From Acidovorax sp. YS12 (GTDB taxonomy: Bacteria > Pseudomonadota > Gammaproteobacteria > Burkholderiales > Burkholderiaceae_C), in assembly GCA_021496925.1 (NCBI GenBank), contig CP053915.1, forward strand, positions 186,001-250,000: 64,000 bases of DNA. The letters run 5' to 3'. This document shows, piece after piece, positions 43,518 through 53,120 of the stretch; the stretch's first letter is position 1; the number at the start of each line of letters is the position of its first letter. The notes beneath the pieces were generated by a model. It was not told the origin of the DNA. It ran no database searches and saw only the letters and a list, made by a program, of their open reading frames with translations. The position numbers were made by a program, and so were the translations under genes.

Positions 43518-43777
43518 AGAAATCCATTCCGTTCCTGCTGACCGTACTGCTGGCCGCTTGCGGCCCATCGGAGGCACCCAAGCAGGCCAACGTGCCTACC
43601 GTGGAGGAACTGGCCGCCGATCCGGCGCGGTTGAAGGAGCTGCGTCAGCAATGCAAGATCGACCGCGCGACGCTGGGCGAAGTGCTGTGCAATCGAGTGG
43701 CCGAAGCCACACGCAAACGATTCTATGGCGATGGAACAACGCCCTACACACCACCGGAAACACCACCGAAGTTCTGA
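43514..43777 (+). CDS. EexN/TrbK-like entry-exclusion lipoprotein
   Basis: 87 residues. It has a short signal peptide with lipobox LLAAC (C16), then PTVEELAADPARLKELRQQC, closely matching the lipoprotein at 51400 (DALAADPVRLKELRGQC). Such inner-membrane lipoproteins block uptake of a second identical element. It is coupled to traR by ATGA and followed by a terminator before traG. The element thus carries two related exclusion-type lipoproteins. Confidence 0.8.
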   Translation: MKKSIPFLLTVLLAACGPSEAPKQANVPTVEELAADPARLKELRQQCKIDRATLGEVLCNRVAEATRKRFYGDGTTPYTPPETPPKF

Positions 43778-43818
43778 TTACCAGTCCGTCGCAAAAAAAC
43801 TGTTCTTCTTTGCCAACA

Positions 43819-43852
43819 CGCCGCAGTGCGCCCGCGCCTGCGGCGTTTTTAT
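43819..43852 (+). terminator. Terminator after the EexN-like gene
   Basis: CGCCGCAG (43819-43826) pairs with CTGCGGCG (43838-43845), followed by TTTTTATT. Confidence 0.88.
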
Positions 43853-44011
43853 TGGGTTCTACACAGCCTGAAACGATGCTTTTTTCATCATCTTGCTTCC
43901 GATAACAGTCTTTGACCGGCACTGACCCGGCACTGATCCTCGCGCTATGCGGCACGTCCTTGTGCCGCGTTTGGATGAGGAATCAGCGCAGGGGAAATCG
44001 GAGGCCAGTCA

Positions 44012-46009
44012 ATGCAAGCTCAGGGCGTGCTGTTCGGGCAGATCGCCGCCGTCTTCGGCATCGTGATCGCCGGTGTGTGGAGTGCAACGCAATGGACAGC
44101 CGCCGCCCTGGGTTATCAACTACGCCTTGGCTCGCCGTGGTTCGACTTCTTTGGAACGCCGGTCTATCACCCCTGGCGACTCTTTGAGTGGTGGTTCTTC
44201 TTCGATGCCTACGCGCCGCATGTCTTCGACGTGGGCGGTGCCATCGCGGGCGGCAGCGGCCTGGTGGCCGTTGTGGTCGCCATCGCCATGTCGGTATGGC
44301 GCTCGCGGCAATCGCGCCTTGTCACCACCTACGGCTCTGCACGTTGGGCCGATGCGGATGACGTTCGCAAAGCCGGGCTGACCCAACCCGACGGTGTTTT
44401 CCTCGGCCTGCATCGCGGCCAGTACCTGCGGCACGAAGGCCCGGAGCACGTCCTGACCTTCGCGCCGACACGCTCGGGCAAGGGCGTGGGCCTGGTGGTG
44501 CCCACCTTGTTGAGCTGGCCTGCGTCCGTTGTGATCCACGACATCAAAGGCGAGAACTGGACGCTGACGGCCGGCTGGCGCTCGCGCTTCTCGCATTGCC
44601 TGCTGTTCAACCCGACCGATGCGAAGTCGGCCGCGTACAACCCATTGCTGGAAGTCCGGCGCGGCGCGCATGAAGTGCGCGACGTGCAGAACGTGGCGGA
44701 CATTCTGGTCGATCCCGACGGGGCGCTCGAACGCAGAAACCATTGGGAAAAGACCAGCCACGCACTGCTGGTCGGAGCCATCCTGCACGTGCTCTACGCC
44801 AGCGAGGACAAGACGCTGCGTGGCGTCGCCAACTTCCTCAGCGATCCGGCTTGCCCATTCGAGCTGACCTTGCACCGGATGATGACGACCAAGCACCTGG
44901 GCGACGCACCGCACCCGGTTGTCGCATCCGCTGCACGCGAAGTGCTCAACAAGTCGGACAACGAGCGGTCGGGTGTGCTCTCCACCGCCATGTCGTTTCT
45001 CGGCCTGTACCGCGACCCGACCGTGGCCGAAGTCACGTCGCGCTGCGACTGGCGCATCGCCGACCTGATTTCCGCCGAGCATCCGGTATCGCTCTATCTG
45101 GTGGTACCACCTTCGGACATTAGCCGTACCAAGCCGCTGATTCGGCTGATCCTCAACCAGATCGGGCGGCGGCTGACCGAATCGCTCGACGGCTCCGACG
45201 GCATCGCCCGTCGCCACAAACTGCTGCTGATGCTCGACGAGTTCCCGGCGTTGGGCCGCCTGGACTTCTTCGAGTCCGCGCTTGCCTTCATGGCCGGCTA
45301 TGGCATCCGCAGCTTTCTCATCGCTCAGAGCCTGAACCAGATCGACAAAGCCTACGGGCAAAACCATTCCATCCTCGACAACTGCCACGTTCGCGTGACG
45401 TTTGCAACCAACGACGAACGCACGGCCAAGCGCATTTCCGAAACCCTGGGCACGGCTACCGAACTGCGTGCGCAGCGCAACTATGCCGGCCACCGGCTCG
45501 CGCCGTGGTTGGGCCATCTGATGGTGTCGCGGCAGGAAACCGCACGGCCACTGCTGACGCCTGGCGAAGTGATGCAACTCCCGCCAGACGAATCGGTGGT
45601 GATGGTGTCCAGCGTCGCGCCGATCAAGGCGAAGAAATTGCGCTACTACGCCGATGCCAACTTCAAGCGCCGCGTACTACCGCCGCCCACGCTGGCAGCC
45701 GGGCAGTACGCCGACGCGCCGCCATCGCGGCTCGACGACTGGAGCGACCTGGCGATCCCGACCGTGCCTGTGGCGCCGGCCACGGCATCCGCCGATGACC
45801 CCGGCGGCGCCGACGACGGCGGCCTGCGCCGCCAGCCCGAACTCTCCGAAACGGTCGCCTACGACCCCGAGCCGGACGCACACGCTTCCGACCTCGCGCT
45901 GCTCGATGACGACGACCTGCCGCTGCCGCTTCCCGGCCAGCTCGACCCGGCCATGCAGCGCACGGCCCGGCTGGCTTCCCTCGACCCCAACGACGGAATC
46001 GACCTATGA
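44012..46009 (+). CDS. traG: TraG, VirD4-type coupling protein
   Basis: 665 residues. Two or three N-terminal membrane helices (to about 90) precede the ATPase domain, with Walker A PTRSGKGVGLVVP near 152 and Walker B LLMLDEFPALGRLDFF near 405. It links the relaxosome to the Trb channel at the inner membrane. The C-terminal about 90 residues are Pro/Asp rich. It overlaps the CopG gene by ATGA and heads the trb operon. GGAGG precedes the ATG. Confidence 0.95.
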   Translation: MQAQGVLFGQIAAVFGIVIAGVWSATQWTAAALGYQLRLGSPWFDFFGTPVYHPWRLFEWWFFFDAYAPHVFDVGGAIAGGSGLVAVVVAIAMSVWRSRQSRLVTTYGSARWADADDVRKAGLTQPDGVFLGLHRGQYLRHEGPEHVLTFAPTRSGKGVGLVVPTLLSWPASVVIHDIKGENWTLTAGWRSRFSHCLLFNPTDAKSAAYNPLLEVRRGAHEVRDVQNVADILVDPDGALERRNHWEKTSHALLVGAILHVLYASEDKTLRGVANFLSDPACPFELTLHRMMTTKHLGDAPHPVVASAAREVLNKSDNERSGVLSTAMSFLGLYRDPTVAEVTSRCDWRIADLISAEHPVSLYLVVPPSDISRTKPLIRLILNQIGRRLTESLDGSDGIARRHKLLLMLDEFPALGRLDFFESALAFMAGYGIRSFLIAQSLNQIDKAYGQNHSILDNCHVRVTFATNDERTAKRISETLGTATELRAQRNYAGHRLAPWLGHLMVSRQETARPLLTPGEVMQLPPDESVVMVSSVAPIKAKKLRYYADANFKRRVLPPPTLAAGQYADAPPSRLDDWSDLAIPTVPVAPATASADDPGGADDGGLRRQPELSETVAYDPEPDAHASDLALLDDDDLPLPLPGQLDPAMQRTARLASLDPNDGIDL

Positions 46010-46470
46010 GCCAATACCGCCTCAACCTGTTCATTCAGCACGAGCACGCCAAGCGCCTGGAAGAACTGGCCGCCAAGAAAGGCGTGTCCAAGTCGTCCAT
46101 CGTCGCGGTGGCGCTGGCGTCCTGGCTGTCGCCGGACGCAGGCGACCAGCGCGAGGCCGCCATCGCCAAGCGACTGGATCGCTTGTCACGGCAGGTTGAA
46201 CGCCTGGAGCGCGACCAGAACATCCAGATCGAAACGCTGGCGCTGTTCATCCGCTACTTCCTCACCGTCAGCACGCCGGTTCCCGAGGCCCATCAAGAAG
46301 CGGCTCGCGCCCAGGGCAAGGCACGTTTCGAGCAGTTCGTCGAACAGCTCGGCCGCCATCTGCTGCGCGGGCGCAGTCTGGTGCGCGACGTGGTGGAGGA
46401 GCTGCATCCCGACCCGATGCGAATGGATGACGCGGCGGCGCTGGCCGAAGCGCGGGAGCGGGCCTCATGA
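46006..46470 (+). CDS. CopG-family ribbon-helix-helix protein
   Basis: 154 residues. MSQYRLNLFIQHEHAKRLEE and KGVSKSSIVAVALASWL (1-45) form a ribbon-helix-helix DNA-binding domain, followed by a coiled-coil-like segment (RLDRLSRQVERLERDQN). It lies between traG and trbB with ATGA overlaps on both sides, the usual place in Tn4371-like elements. Likely an autoregulator of the trb operon or a relaxosome accessory. Confidence 0.85.
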   Translation: MSQYRLNLFIQHEHAKRLEELAAKKGVSKSSIVAVALASWLSPDAGDQREAAIAKRLDRLSRQVERLERDQNIQIETLALFIRYFLTVSTPVPEAHQEAARAQGKARFEQFVEQLGRHLLRGRSLVRDVVEELHPDPMRMDDAAALAEARERAS

Positions 46471-47537
46471 GCGCCGTTCCGCAGATCCCGCCTCAACCTC
46501 GTTCGTCCGCCGCAACCTCACTGGATCGACGAATCCAGATGCTGCGCACGGCAATGGGGCCGCTGATTGCCACCGCGCTCGAAGACCCGGACGTGGTGGA
46601 AATCATGCTCAACCCCGACCGCACCCTATGGGTGGATCGGCTGTCGTCGGGCCGCGCACCGCTGGGCGTGGAACTGCCCGAAGCCGATGGCGAACGCATC
46701 ATCCGCCTGGTGGCTGCGCACGTCGGCGCGGAAGTGCATCGCGGCCAGCCGCTGCTAACCGCCGAGCTGCCGGAGACGGGCGAACGCTTCGAGGGCATCT
46801 TGCCGCCAGCCGCGCCCGGCCCGGCCTTCGCGCTGCGCAAGCGTGCCGTGAACATCATCGGCCTGGGTCAGTATGTGGCCGACGGCATCCTGACCGCCTG
46901 CCAGGCGGACTTCCTGCGCCGCGCCGTGCGCGAGCGCCAGAACGTACTGATCGCCGGCGGCACCAGTACCGGCAAGACCACCCTCGCCAACGCCTTGCTG
47001 GCCGAGATCGCCGCCACCGGCGACCGCGTGCTGGTGCTCGAAGACACCATCGAGCTGCAATGCGCAGCCCGTGACCATGTGCCGCTGCGCACCCGTGCGG
47101 GCGTGGTGTCGATGCAGGAACTGGTGCGCGCCACGATGCGGCTGCGCCCGGATCGCGTCGTCGTCGGCGAAGTACGCGGCGGCGAAGCCCTCGACCTCAT
47201 CAAAGTGTGGGGAACAGGCCACCCCGGCGGCATCGCCACCATCCACGCCGGTTCCGCGCTAGGCGCTTTGCTGCGCCTCGAACAGTTGATCCTCGAAGTC
47301 GCAGTGAATCCGCCACGGGCGCTGATCGCCGAGGCGGTCAACGTCGTCATCCACATCGCCGGACGTGGCCGCAAGCGCCACGTCGAAACCATCGCCCGTG
47401 TCGTCGGCTTCGACGGCACCGGCTATCGCCTGGCGGACGCGCTGGAAACGCCGTTTCCCGAATTGATCCCGCTTCCGCTCGCAGCCGACGCCGCTGCGCT
47501 TCCCCCGTCCCCTGACCAACCTGGAGAACTGCCATGA
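46467..47537 (+). CDS. trbB: TrbB, VirB11-type secretion ATPase
   Basis: 356 residues. Walker A GGTSTGKT is at 164-171, followed by LVLEDTIELQC and MRLRPDRVVVGEVRGGEALD (Walker B, Asp and His boxes), with the His box in HPGGIATIHAGS. A hexameric cytoplasmic ATPase that powers pilus assembly and transfer. Overlaps both neighbours. Confidence 0.96.
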   Translation: MSAVPQIPPQPRSSAATSLDRRIQMLRTAMGPLIATALEDPDVVEIMLNPDRTLWVDRLSSGRAPLGVELPEADGERIIRLVAAHVGAEVHRGQPLLTAELPETGERFEGILPPAAPGPAFALRKRAVNIIGLGQYVADGILTACQADFLRRAVRERQNVLIAGGTSTGKTTLANALLAEIAATGDRVLVLEDTIELQCAARDHVPLRTRAGVVSMQELVRATMRLRPDRVVVGEVRGGEALDLIKVWGTGHPGGIATIHAGSALGALLRLEQLILEVAVNPPRALIAEAVNVVIHIAGRGRKRHVETIARVVGFDGTGYRLADALETPFPELIPLPLAADAAALPPSPDQPGELP

Positions 47538-47920
47538 CACACGCCCATGCTTTCCGCTTTTCCGTAAATCCGCTTCCCCACCTGTCCGGTCTCATGCGGC
47601 TGCGCAGCCTCGCGTGCCCTGCGGGGCAGGGGCTGCTGCTGGCCGCACTGCTGCTGTTCCTGGCGGGCACGGCGCAGGCCGCCGGTTCCTCGATGCCGTG
47701 GGAGGGGCCGTTGCAGTCGATCTTGGAGTCGATTCAGGGGCCGGTCGCACGCATCGTCGCGGTCATCATCATCATCGCCACGGGCCTCGCGCTCGCCTTC
47801 GGCGACACGTCGGGAGGCTTTCGCAAACTGATCCAGATCGTCTTCGGTCTGTCCATTGCGTTCGCCGCGTCCTCGTTCTTCCTGTCGTTCTTCAGCTTCT
47901 CCGGCGGGGCCGTCGTATGA
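47534..47920 (+). CDS. trbC: TrbC, conjugative pilin precursor
   Basis: 128 residues. A long signal sequence ends near GTAQAAGSSMPWE, and two hydrophobic segments follow (IVAVIIIIATGLALAF and LIQIVFGLSIAFAASSFF), as in VirB2/TrbC pilins. The protein would be processed by signal peptidase and by TraF into a cyclic pilin. It overlaps trbB and trbD by ATGA. Confidence 0.93.
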   Translation: MTHAHAFRFSVNPLPHLSGLMRLRSLACPAGQGLLLAALLLFLAGTAQAAGSSMPWEGPLQSILESIQGPVARIVAVIIIIATGLALAFGDTSGGFRKLIQIVFGLSIAFAASSFFLSFFSFSGGAVV

Positions 47921-48186
47921 GCACGGCCAACGATCTTCCCGGCTTCGAGGTGCCGCTGCATCGCTCGCTGACCGAGCCAATCCTGCTTGGTGGTGCGCCG
48001 CGCACGGTCGCCATTGCGAACGGCACGCTGGCCGCCGCCGTGGGGCTGGGCCTGCAACTGTGGATTCCCGGCGTGGTGCTCTGGATCGTCGGCCATTCGC
48101 TGGCCGTATGGGGCGCGCGTGTCGATCCGCAGTTCATGCAGGTCTTCGCCCGGCACATCAAGCACAAGCCGCTGCTGGACGTGTGA
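47917..48186 (+). CDS. trbD: TrbD, VirB3-type inner-membrane protein
   Basis: 89 residues: LPGFEVPLHRSLTEPILLGG, then two closely spaced hydrophobic segments (about 30-65) and QVFARHIKHKPLLDV. Size and motif fit VirB3/TrbD, which anchors the TrbE ATPase. The ATG overlaps the trbC stop. Confidence 0.93.
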   Translation: MSTANDLPGFEVPLHRSLTEPILLGGAPRTVAIANGTLAAAVGLGLQLWIPGVVLWIVGHSLAVWGARVDPQFMQVFARHIKHKPLLDV

Positions 48187-48196
48187 GGACGATGCC

Positions 48197-50647
48197 ATGC
48201 TGAACCTTGCCGAATACCGCCAGCGGCCCGCGCTGCTGGCCGACTGGCTTCCCTGGGCCGGGCTGATCGCGCCGGGCGTTGTGCTGAACAAGGATGGCTC
48301 TTTCCAGCGCACGGCACGTTTTCGCGGGCCGGACTTGGACAGCGCCACGCAAGGCGAGTTGATCGCCGCATCCGCGCGGCTCAACAACGCGCTGCGCCGC
48401 CTGGGTTCGGGCTGGGCCTTGTTCATCGAGGCTGAGCGCCGACCGGCTGCGGGCTATCCGCACTCGGATTTTCCCGAGCCGCTGTCCTGGCTGGTGGACG
48501 AGGAACGCCGCGCCGCCTTCGAGGAATCGGGCCATCACTTCGAGAGCGGTTATCACCTGACGATGGTGTTCCTCCCGCCGGAGGAATCGCGCGCCCGCGC
48601 TGCCAAGCTGCTCTACGAGAACTCGCCCGGCGACGGCGTGGACTGGCGTGGTCGGCTCGATGCCTTCGTGGCTGAAACCGATCGCGTGTTCGATCTGCTC
48701 GATGGCGTGATGCCGGAAATCGCCTGGCTCGATGACGACGACACGCTGACCGGCCTGCACGCGACGGTTTCGACGCGGCGCTACCGGCTCGGCGTACCCG
48801 AAGTACCGTTCCATATCGACGCGCTGCTGGCCGACTGCGCCCTGGTCGGTGGCCTTGCGCCGATGCTGGGCGACCAGCACCTGCGGGTGGTGTCGGTGCG
48901 TGGCTTTCCGACCTCAACCTGGCCGGGGATTCTGGACGACCTCAACCGCCTGGGCTTTGGCTACCGCTGGAGCACACGCTTTCTCTGCATGGACAAAGCC
49001 GAGGCCGAAAAGGAACTCGGCCGCCTGCGCCGCCAGTGGTTCGCCAAGCGCAAGAACGTCGTCGCACTGCTGCGCGAAACGATCTTCCAGCAGGAAAGCC
49101 CGCTGGTGGATACCGACGCCAGCAACAAGGCCGCCGACGCCGATGCGGCCTTGCAGGAGTTGGGCAGCGATCAAGTCGCGTTCGGCTATCTCACCGCCAC
49201 GGTGACAGTGCTCGACGCCGACCCGGCAGTGGCCGACGAGAAGCTGCGCATGGTGGAGCGCGTCATCCAGGGTCGGGGCTTCGTGACGATTCCCGAAACC
49301 TTGAACGCGGTCGATGCCTGGCTGTCGTCCATCCCCGGCAACGCTTACGCGAACGTGCGCCAGCCCATCGTCTCGACGCTGAACCTGGCGCACATGATGC
49401 CGCTGTCGGCAGTATGGGCCGGGCCGGAGAAGAACGACCATCTGGACGGCCCGCCGCTGATCGTCACCCGCACCGATGGCGCGACGCCTTTTCGCTTGGT
49501 CACGCACATCGGCGACGTGGGCCACACACTGGTCGCCGGGCCGACCGGCATGGGCAAGTCGGTACTGCTTGCCATTCTGGCCATGCAGTTCCGGCGCTAC
49601 TTCGGCTCGCGGATCTTCGCCTTCGACATGGGCCGCTCCATGCGTGCCACGATCCTCGGCCTCGGCGGCGAACACTACGACCTCGGCGCCGATGGCGGCA
49701 TCGCCTTTCAGCCGTTGGCCCGTATCGACAGCGAGGGCTACCGCACCTGGGCGGCTGAATGGGTGGAAGGCCGGCTACTGCACGAAGGCGTGACCGTCGG
49801 CCCCGACGAGAAGGCAGCCATCTGGTCGGCGCTGGGTAGCCTCGCCGGTGCGCCGGTGGAACAGCGCACGCTGACCGGGCTTTCCGTGCTGCTGCAATCG
49901 AACGCGCTACGGCAAGCGCTGTCGCCCTATGTGCTTGGCGGCGCCCACGGCAAGCTGCTGGACGCCGACCGCGACCGGCTGGGCATGGCCGACGTGCAGG
50001 GCTTCGAGATGGAAGAACTGATGCACAGCCCCGCCGCCGTGCAAGCGGTGCTGCGCTACCTGTTCGCCCGCTTCGATGAGCGTTTCGATGGTGCGCCCAC
50101 GCTGCTGATTCTGGATGAAGCCTGGCTGTTCCTCGATGAGCCATCTTTCGCGGCCCGCATCCGGCAATGGCTCAAGACGCTTAGGAAAAAGAACGTCAGC
50201 GTCATCTTCGCCACGCAGAGCCTGGCGGACATCAAGGACTCGACCATCGCGCCCGCGATCATCGAGAGCTGCGCCAGTCGGATTTTCTTGCCAAACCCGC
50301 AGGCGACCGAGCCGCAGATTCGCACGATCTATGAGGGTTTCGGGCTCAACAGCCGGCAGATCGAGATCGTCGCCACCGCGCAGCCCAAGCGCGACTACTA
50401 CTACCAGTCGCGCCTCGGCAACCGCCTGTTCGACCTCGACCTGGGGCCGTTGGCGCTCGCCTTCGCGGGCGCATCCACCCCTCAAGACCAACGCGACATC
50501 GACCGCGTGCTGACGCAGGCCGGCGCCCCCGGCTTCACCGGCGCGTGGCTGCGCCATCGCGGCCTCGACTGGGCCGCCGACCTGCTGCCGTCCTCACCGG
50601 CGGCTGCTTCGTTTCTCAACTCCCAACCACTGGAGGTTTCACCATGA
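48197..50647 (+). CDS. trbE: TrbE, VirB4-type secretion ATPase
   Basis: 816 residues from the ATG at 48197 (MLNLAEYRQRPALLADWLPW). The N-terminal CagE/TrbE domain is followed by the ATPase with Walker A GPTGMGKS near 448-455 and Walker B TLLILDEAWLFLDEPSF. It energises pilus biogenesis at the inner membrane. The frame is open further upstream into trbD, but the family start fits here. It overlaps trbJ by ATGA. Confidence 0.95.
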   Translation: MLNLAEYRQRPALLADWLPWAGLIAPGVVLNKDGSFQRTARFRGPDLDSATQGELIAASARLNNALRRLGSGWALFIEAERRPAAGYPHSDFPEPLSWLVDEERRAAFEESGHHFESGYHLTMVFLPPEESRARAAKLLYENSPGDGVDWRGRLDAFVAETDRVFDLLDGVMPEIAWLDDDDTLTGLHATVSTRRYRLGVPEVPFHIDALLADCALVGGLAPMLGDQHLRVVSVRGFPTSTWPGILDDLNRLGFGYRWSTRFLCMDKAEAEKELGRLRRQWFAKRKNVVALLRETIFQQESPLVDTDASNKAADADAALQELGSDQVAFGYLTATVTVLDADPAVADEKLRMVERVIQGRGFVTIPETLNAVDAWLSSIPGNAYANVRQPIVSTLNLAHMMPLSAVWAGPEKNDHLDGPPLIVTRTDGATPFRLVTHIGDVGHTLVAGPTGMGKSVLLAILAMQFRRYFGSRIFAFDMGRSMRATILGLGGEHYDLGADGGIAFQPLARIDSEGYRTWAAEWVEGRLLHEGVTVGPDEKAAIWSALGSLAGAPVEQRTLTGLSVLLQSNALRQALSPYVLGGAHGKLLDADRDRLGMADVQGFEMEELMHSPAAVQAVLRYLFARFDERFDGAPTLLILDEAWLFLDEPSFAARIRQWLKTLRKKNVSVIFATQSLADIKDSTIAPAIIESCASRIFLPNPQATEPQIRTIYEGFGLNSRQIEIVATAQPKRDYYYQSRLGNRLFDLDLGPLALAFAGASTPQDQRDIDRVLTQAGAPGFTGAWLRHRGLDWAADLLPSSPAAASFLNSQPLEVSP

Positions 50648-51387
50648 AGACCAAGCCCCGTTTGCTGTCCGTCTCGCTCGCCGCCGTGCTGTCGGTATCG
50701 CTGCTGGCCGTGCAGCCCGCGTCCGCGCTGACGGTGTTCGACCCGTCGAACTTCGTGCAGAACACGCTGACAGCCATCCGCACGCTGGAGCAGATCAACA
50801 ACCAGATCAACCAGCTCCAGAACGAAGCGCAGATGCTGATGAACCAGGCACGCAATCTGGCGAAGCTGGACTTCAACATCGTCAACCGGCTGCGCTCGAC
50901 GCTCGCCACCACTGAGCGCCTGATCGCCGAGGCACGCGGCCTGGCCTACGACGTGCAGAGCATGGACGCCACGTTCGCCCGCCTGTACCCGGAGCAATAT
51001 GCCGCCACCATCAGCGGCGACCGCATGGCGCAGGACGCCCGCGAACGCTGGCAGAACACCTTGAACGGTCTGCACACCGCGATGCGGATGCAGGCGCAGG
51101 TGTCGCAAAACCTTGCTCAAGACGAAAGTGCGCTGGCCGACCTCGTGAGCCAGAGCCAGTCGGCCACCGGCGCTCTGCAAGCCATGCAGGCGACGAATCA
51201 GCTTCTCGCCTTGCAGGCCAAGCAGTCGATCCAGGCGCAGCAGCTCCAGATCACGCAAGACCGGGCCGCTTCGCTGGAACTGGCGCGGCAGGCGGCGGCG
51301 ACCGAACGCGCCCGCGAAGTGCGGCGGCGCTTCCTCGGCACCGGCACACCGTACACGCCGCAGTCCGTCAACTTCTACAACAACTGA
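50644..51387 (+). CDS. trbJ: TrbJ, VirB5-type minor pilus protein
   Basis: 247 residues. The signal peptide (MKTKPRLLSVSLAAVLSVSL) ends near ASALTVFDPSNFV. The mature part is helical and rich in Gln/Ala (EQINNQINQLQNEAQ), as in TrbJ/VirB5, and ends with TPYTPQSVNFYNN. A periplasmic pilus-tip or adhesion component. GGAGG precedes the ATG. Confidence 0.94.
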   Translation: MKTKPRLLSVSLAAVLSVSLLAVQPASALTVFDPSNFVQNTLTAIRTLEQINNQINQLQNEAQMLMNQARNLAKLDFNIVNRLRSTLATTERLIAEARGLAYDVQSMDATFARLYPEQYAATISGDRMAQDARERWQNTLNGLHTAMRMQAQVSQNLAQDESALADLVSQSQSATGALQAMQATNQLLALQAKQSIQAQQLQITQDRAASLELARQAAATERAREVRRRFLGTGTPYTPQSVNFYNN

Positions 51388-51399
51388 CGGGGGGCGGCC

Positions 51400-51717
51400 A
51401 TGCGATGCGCTTCCGTCCTGCTGGCCGTGCTGCTGACCGCTTGCGGCCAGCAGCCGGTCGAGAACTTGGCCGACGCCCTGGCCGCCGACCCCGTGCGGCT
51501 CAAGGAGCTACGCGGGCAATGCGCGGCTGATCGGCAAACCGTAGGCGAGGACGCCTGCCGCGCCGCCGCCGAAGCCTTCCGGCGACGCTTCTTCGCCGGC
51601 CACACCGGGCCGGACGAATACGAATCGCTGGCCGAACTGCCGCCGATTCCGCCGAGCTTCGACACGCCCACCGACGACATGCCAGCGCCGCTCACCTCGC
51701 CGGAGAACACGCCATGA
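51400..51717 (+). CDS. trbK: TrbK-like entry-exclusion lipoprotein
   Basis: 105 residues. Lipobox LLTAC (C15), then DALAADPVRLKELRGQC and the DAC motif, shared with the shorter lipoprotein at 43514. It holds the position of trbK between trbJ and trbL and overlaps trbL by ATGA. The expected role is surface or entry exclusion at the inner membrane. Confidence 0.88.
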   Translation: MRCASVLLAVLLTACGQQPVENLADALAADPVRLKELRGQCAADRQTVGEDACRAAAEAFRRRFFAGHTGPDEYESLAELPPIPPSFDTPTDDMPAPLTSPENTP

Positions 51718-53102
51718 ACGACGTGACCATCATCGACCGTTTCCTCGATACGTTCTCGCGCTACATCGACTCGGGCTTCGGGCTGCTACAAGGCGAAGTG
51801 GCGTTTCTCACCGCCACGCTCATCGTCATCGACATGACGATCGCGGGACTGTACTGGGCCATGAGCCACGCCACCGGCCAGGGCGAGGACGTGATCGCCA
51901 AGCTGCTGCGCAAGGTGCTCTACGTCGGCGCCTTCGCCTACATCATCGGCAACTTCAACTGGCTGGCGAGCATCGTGTTCCGCTCGTTCGCCGGCCTGGG
52001 AATCACGGCCACCGGATCGGCCATCACGATGGAGAATTTTCTCCAGCCGGGGCGGCTGGCGAAAACCGGCATTGACGCAGGAGCACCGATTCTGGAACAG
52101 ATCGGGGACATGGCCGGGTTCCCCGAGGTGTTCGTGAACATCGACCCCATCGTGGTGATGTTCCTCGCCTGGCTGGTGGTGATCCTCTGCTTCTTCGTGC
52201 TGGCGGTGCAGCTTTTCATCACGCTGATCGAGTTCAAGCTGACCACGCTCGCCGGCTTCGTGCTGGTGCCGTTCGCGCTGTGGAACAAGACGAGCTTCCT
52301 GGCGGAAAAGGTGCTCGGCAACGTGGTGTCTTCGGGCATCAAAGTCTTGGTGCTGGCCGTCATCGTCGGCATCGGTTCGGGTCTGTTCGCCGAGTTCCAA
52401 GCGCATCCCGATGAACCATCCATCGACCATGCGCTGGTCGTGATGCTGGCCTCGCTCGCGCTGCTGGCGCTGGGCATCTTCGGCCCCGGCATCGCCACCG
52501 GCCTGGTGTCCGGTGCGCCTCAGCTTGGCGCGGGCGCGATGGCCGGTGCTGCTGTCGGCGCTGTCGGCACGGGCGTCGCCATCGGTGCCGCCGCGACCGG
52601 CGTGGGCGGTGCCGTGGCGGCCGGGGCGCGCATGGCGCCAGCCGCCGCGAAGCTGGCCGGCAGCGGCGCGCGTGCCGCGACCTCTGCTGCCGGCAGCGCC
52701 GGTGCTGCATTCCGGGCCGGTTCCGCCGCCGCTGGCGGCGGCGCCAAGGGGGCGATGGCCGGTATGGGCAACGTCGCCAAGACCGGCGCGCAGGCCGCCG
52801 GGCGCCGCGCCGCATCCGGTGCTTCCGCCGTCGGGCAGAGGATGGCCGGCCCTTTCCGCGCCGGATGGAACGGCGCGGAGGCCGAAGGCGGCGCAGGGGC
52901 CGTATCGGGTGGCACTGATGGCCCCGGCCAGGCCGCCGAAGGTGCCGCCAGCCCGCAGAAGCAGGAGCAGCCCGCCTGGGCCAAGCGGATGCACCGCCGC
53001 CAGCAGATCACCCATGCCGCCACGACCGCCGCCCACACGCTGCGCGGTGGCGACGGCGGCGGCTCCGGGCAAGGCCCGAGCCTGCGCGACTCCGATACCT
53101 GA
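51714..53102 (+). CDS. trbL: TrbL, VirB6-type polytopic membrane protein
   Basis: 462 residues. Five or more hydrophobic segments lie in the first 270 residues (for example VMFLAWLVVILCFFVLAVQL). A long Gly/Ala-rich tail follows (about 275-390), ending in a charged region. This matches TrbL, part of the inner-membrane channel. The repetitive tail is normal for the family. Confidence 0.94.
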   Translation: MNDVTIIDRFLDTFSRYIDSGFGLLQGEVAFLTATLIVIDMTIAGLYWAMSHATGQGEDVIAKLLRKVLYVGAFAYIIGNFNWLASIVFRSFAGLGITATGSAITMENFLQPGRLAKTGIDAGAPILEQIGDMAGFPEVFVNIDPIVVMFLAWLVVILCFFVLAVQLFITLIEFKLTTLAGFVLVPFALWNKTSFLAEKVLGNVVSSGIKVLVLAVIVGIGSGLFAEFQAHPDEPSIDHALVVMLASLALLALGIFGPGIATGLVSGAPQLGAGAMAGAAVGAVGTGVAIGAAATGVGGAVAAGARMAPAAAKLAGSGARAATSAAGSAGAAFRAGSAAAGGGAKGAMAGMGNVAKTGAQAAGRRAASGASAVGQRMAGPFRAGWNGAEAEGGAGAVSGGTDGPGQAAEGAASPQKQEQPAWAKRMHRRQQITHAATTAAHTLRGGDGGGSGQGPSLRDSDT

Positions 53103-53120
53103 CCTTCAAGGAGAACACCC

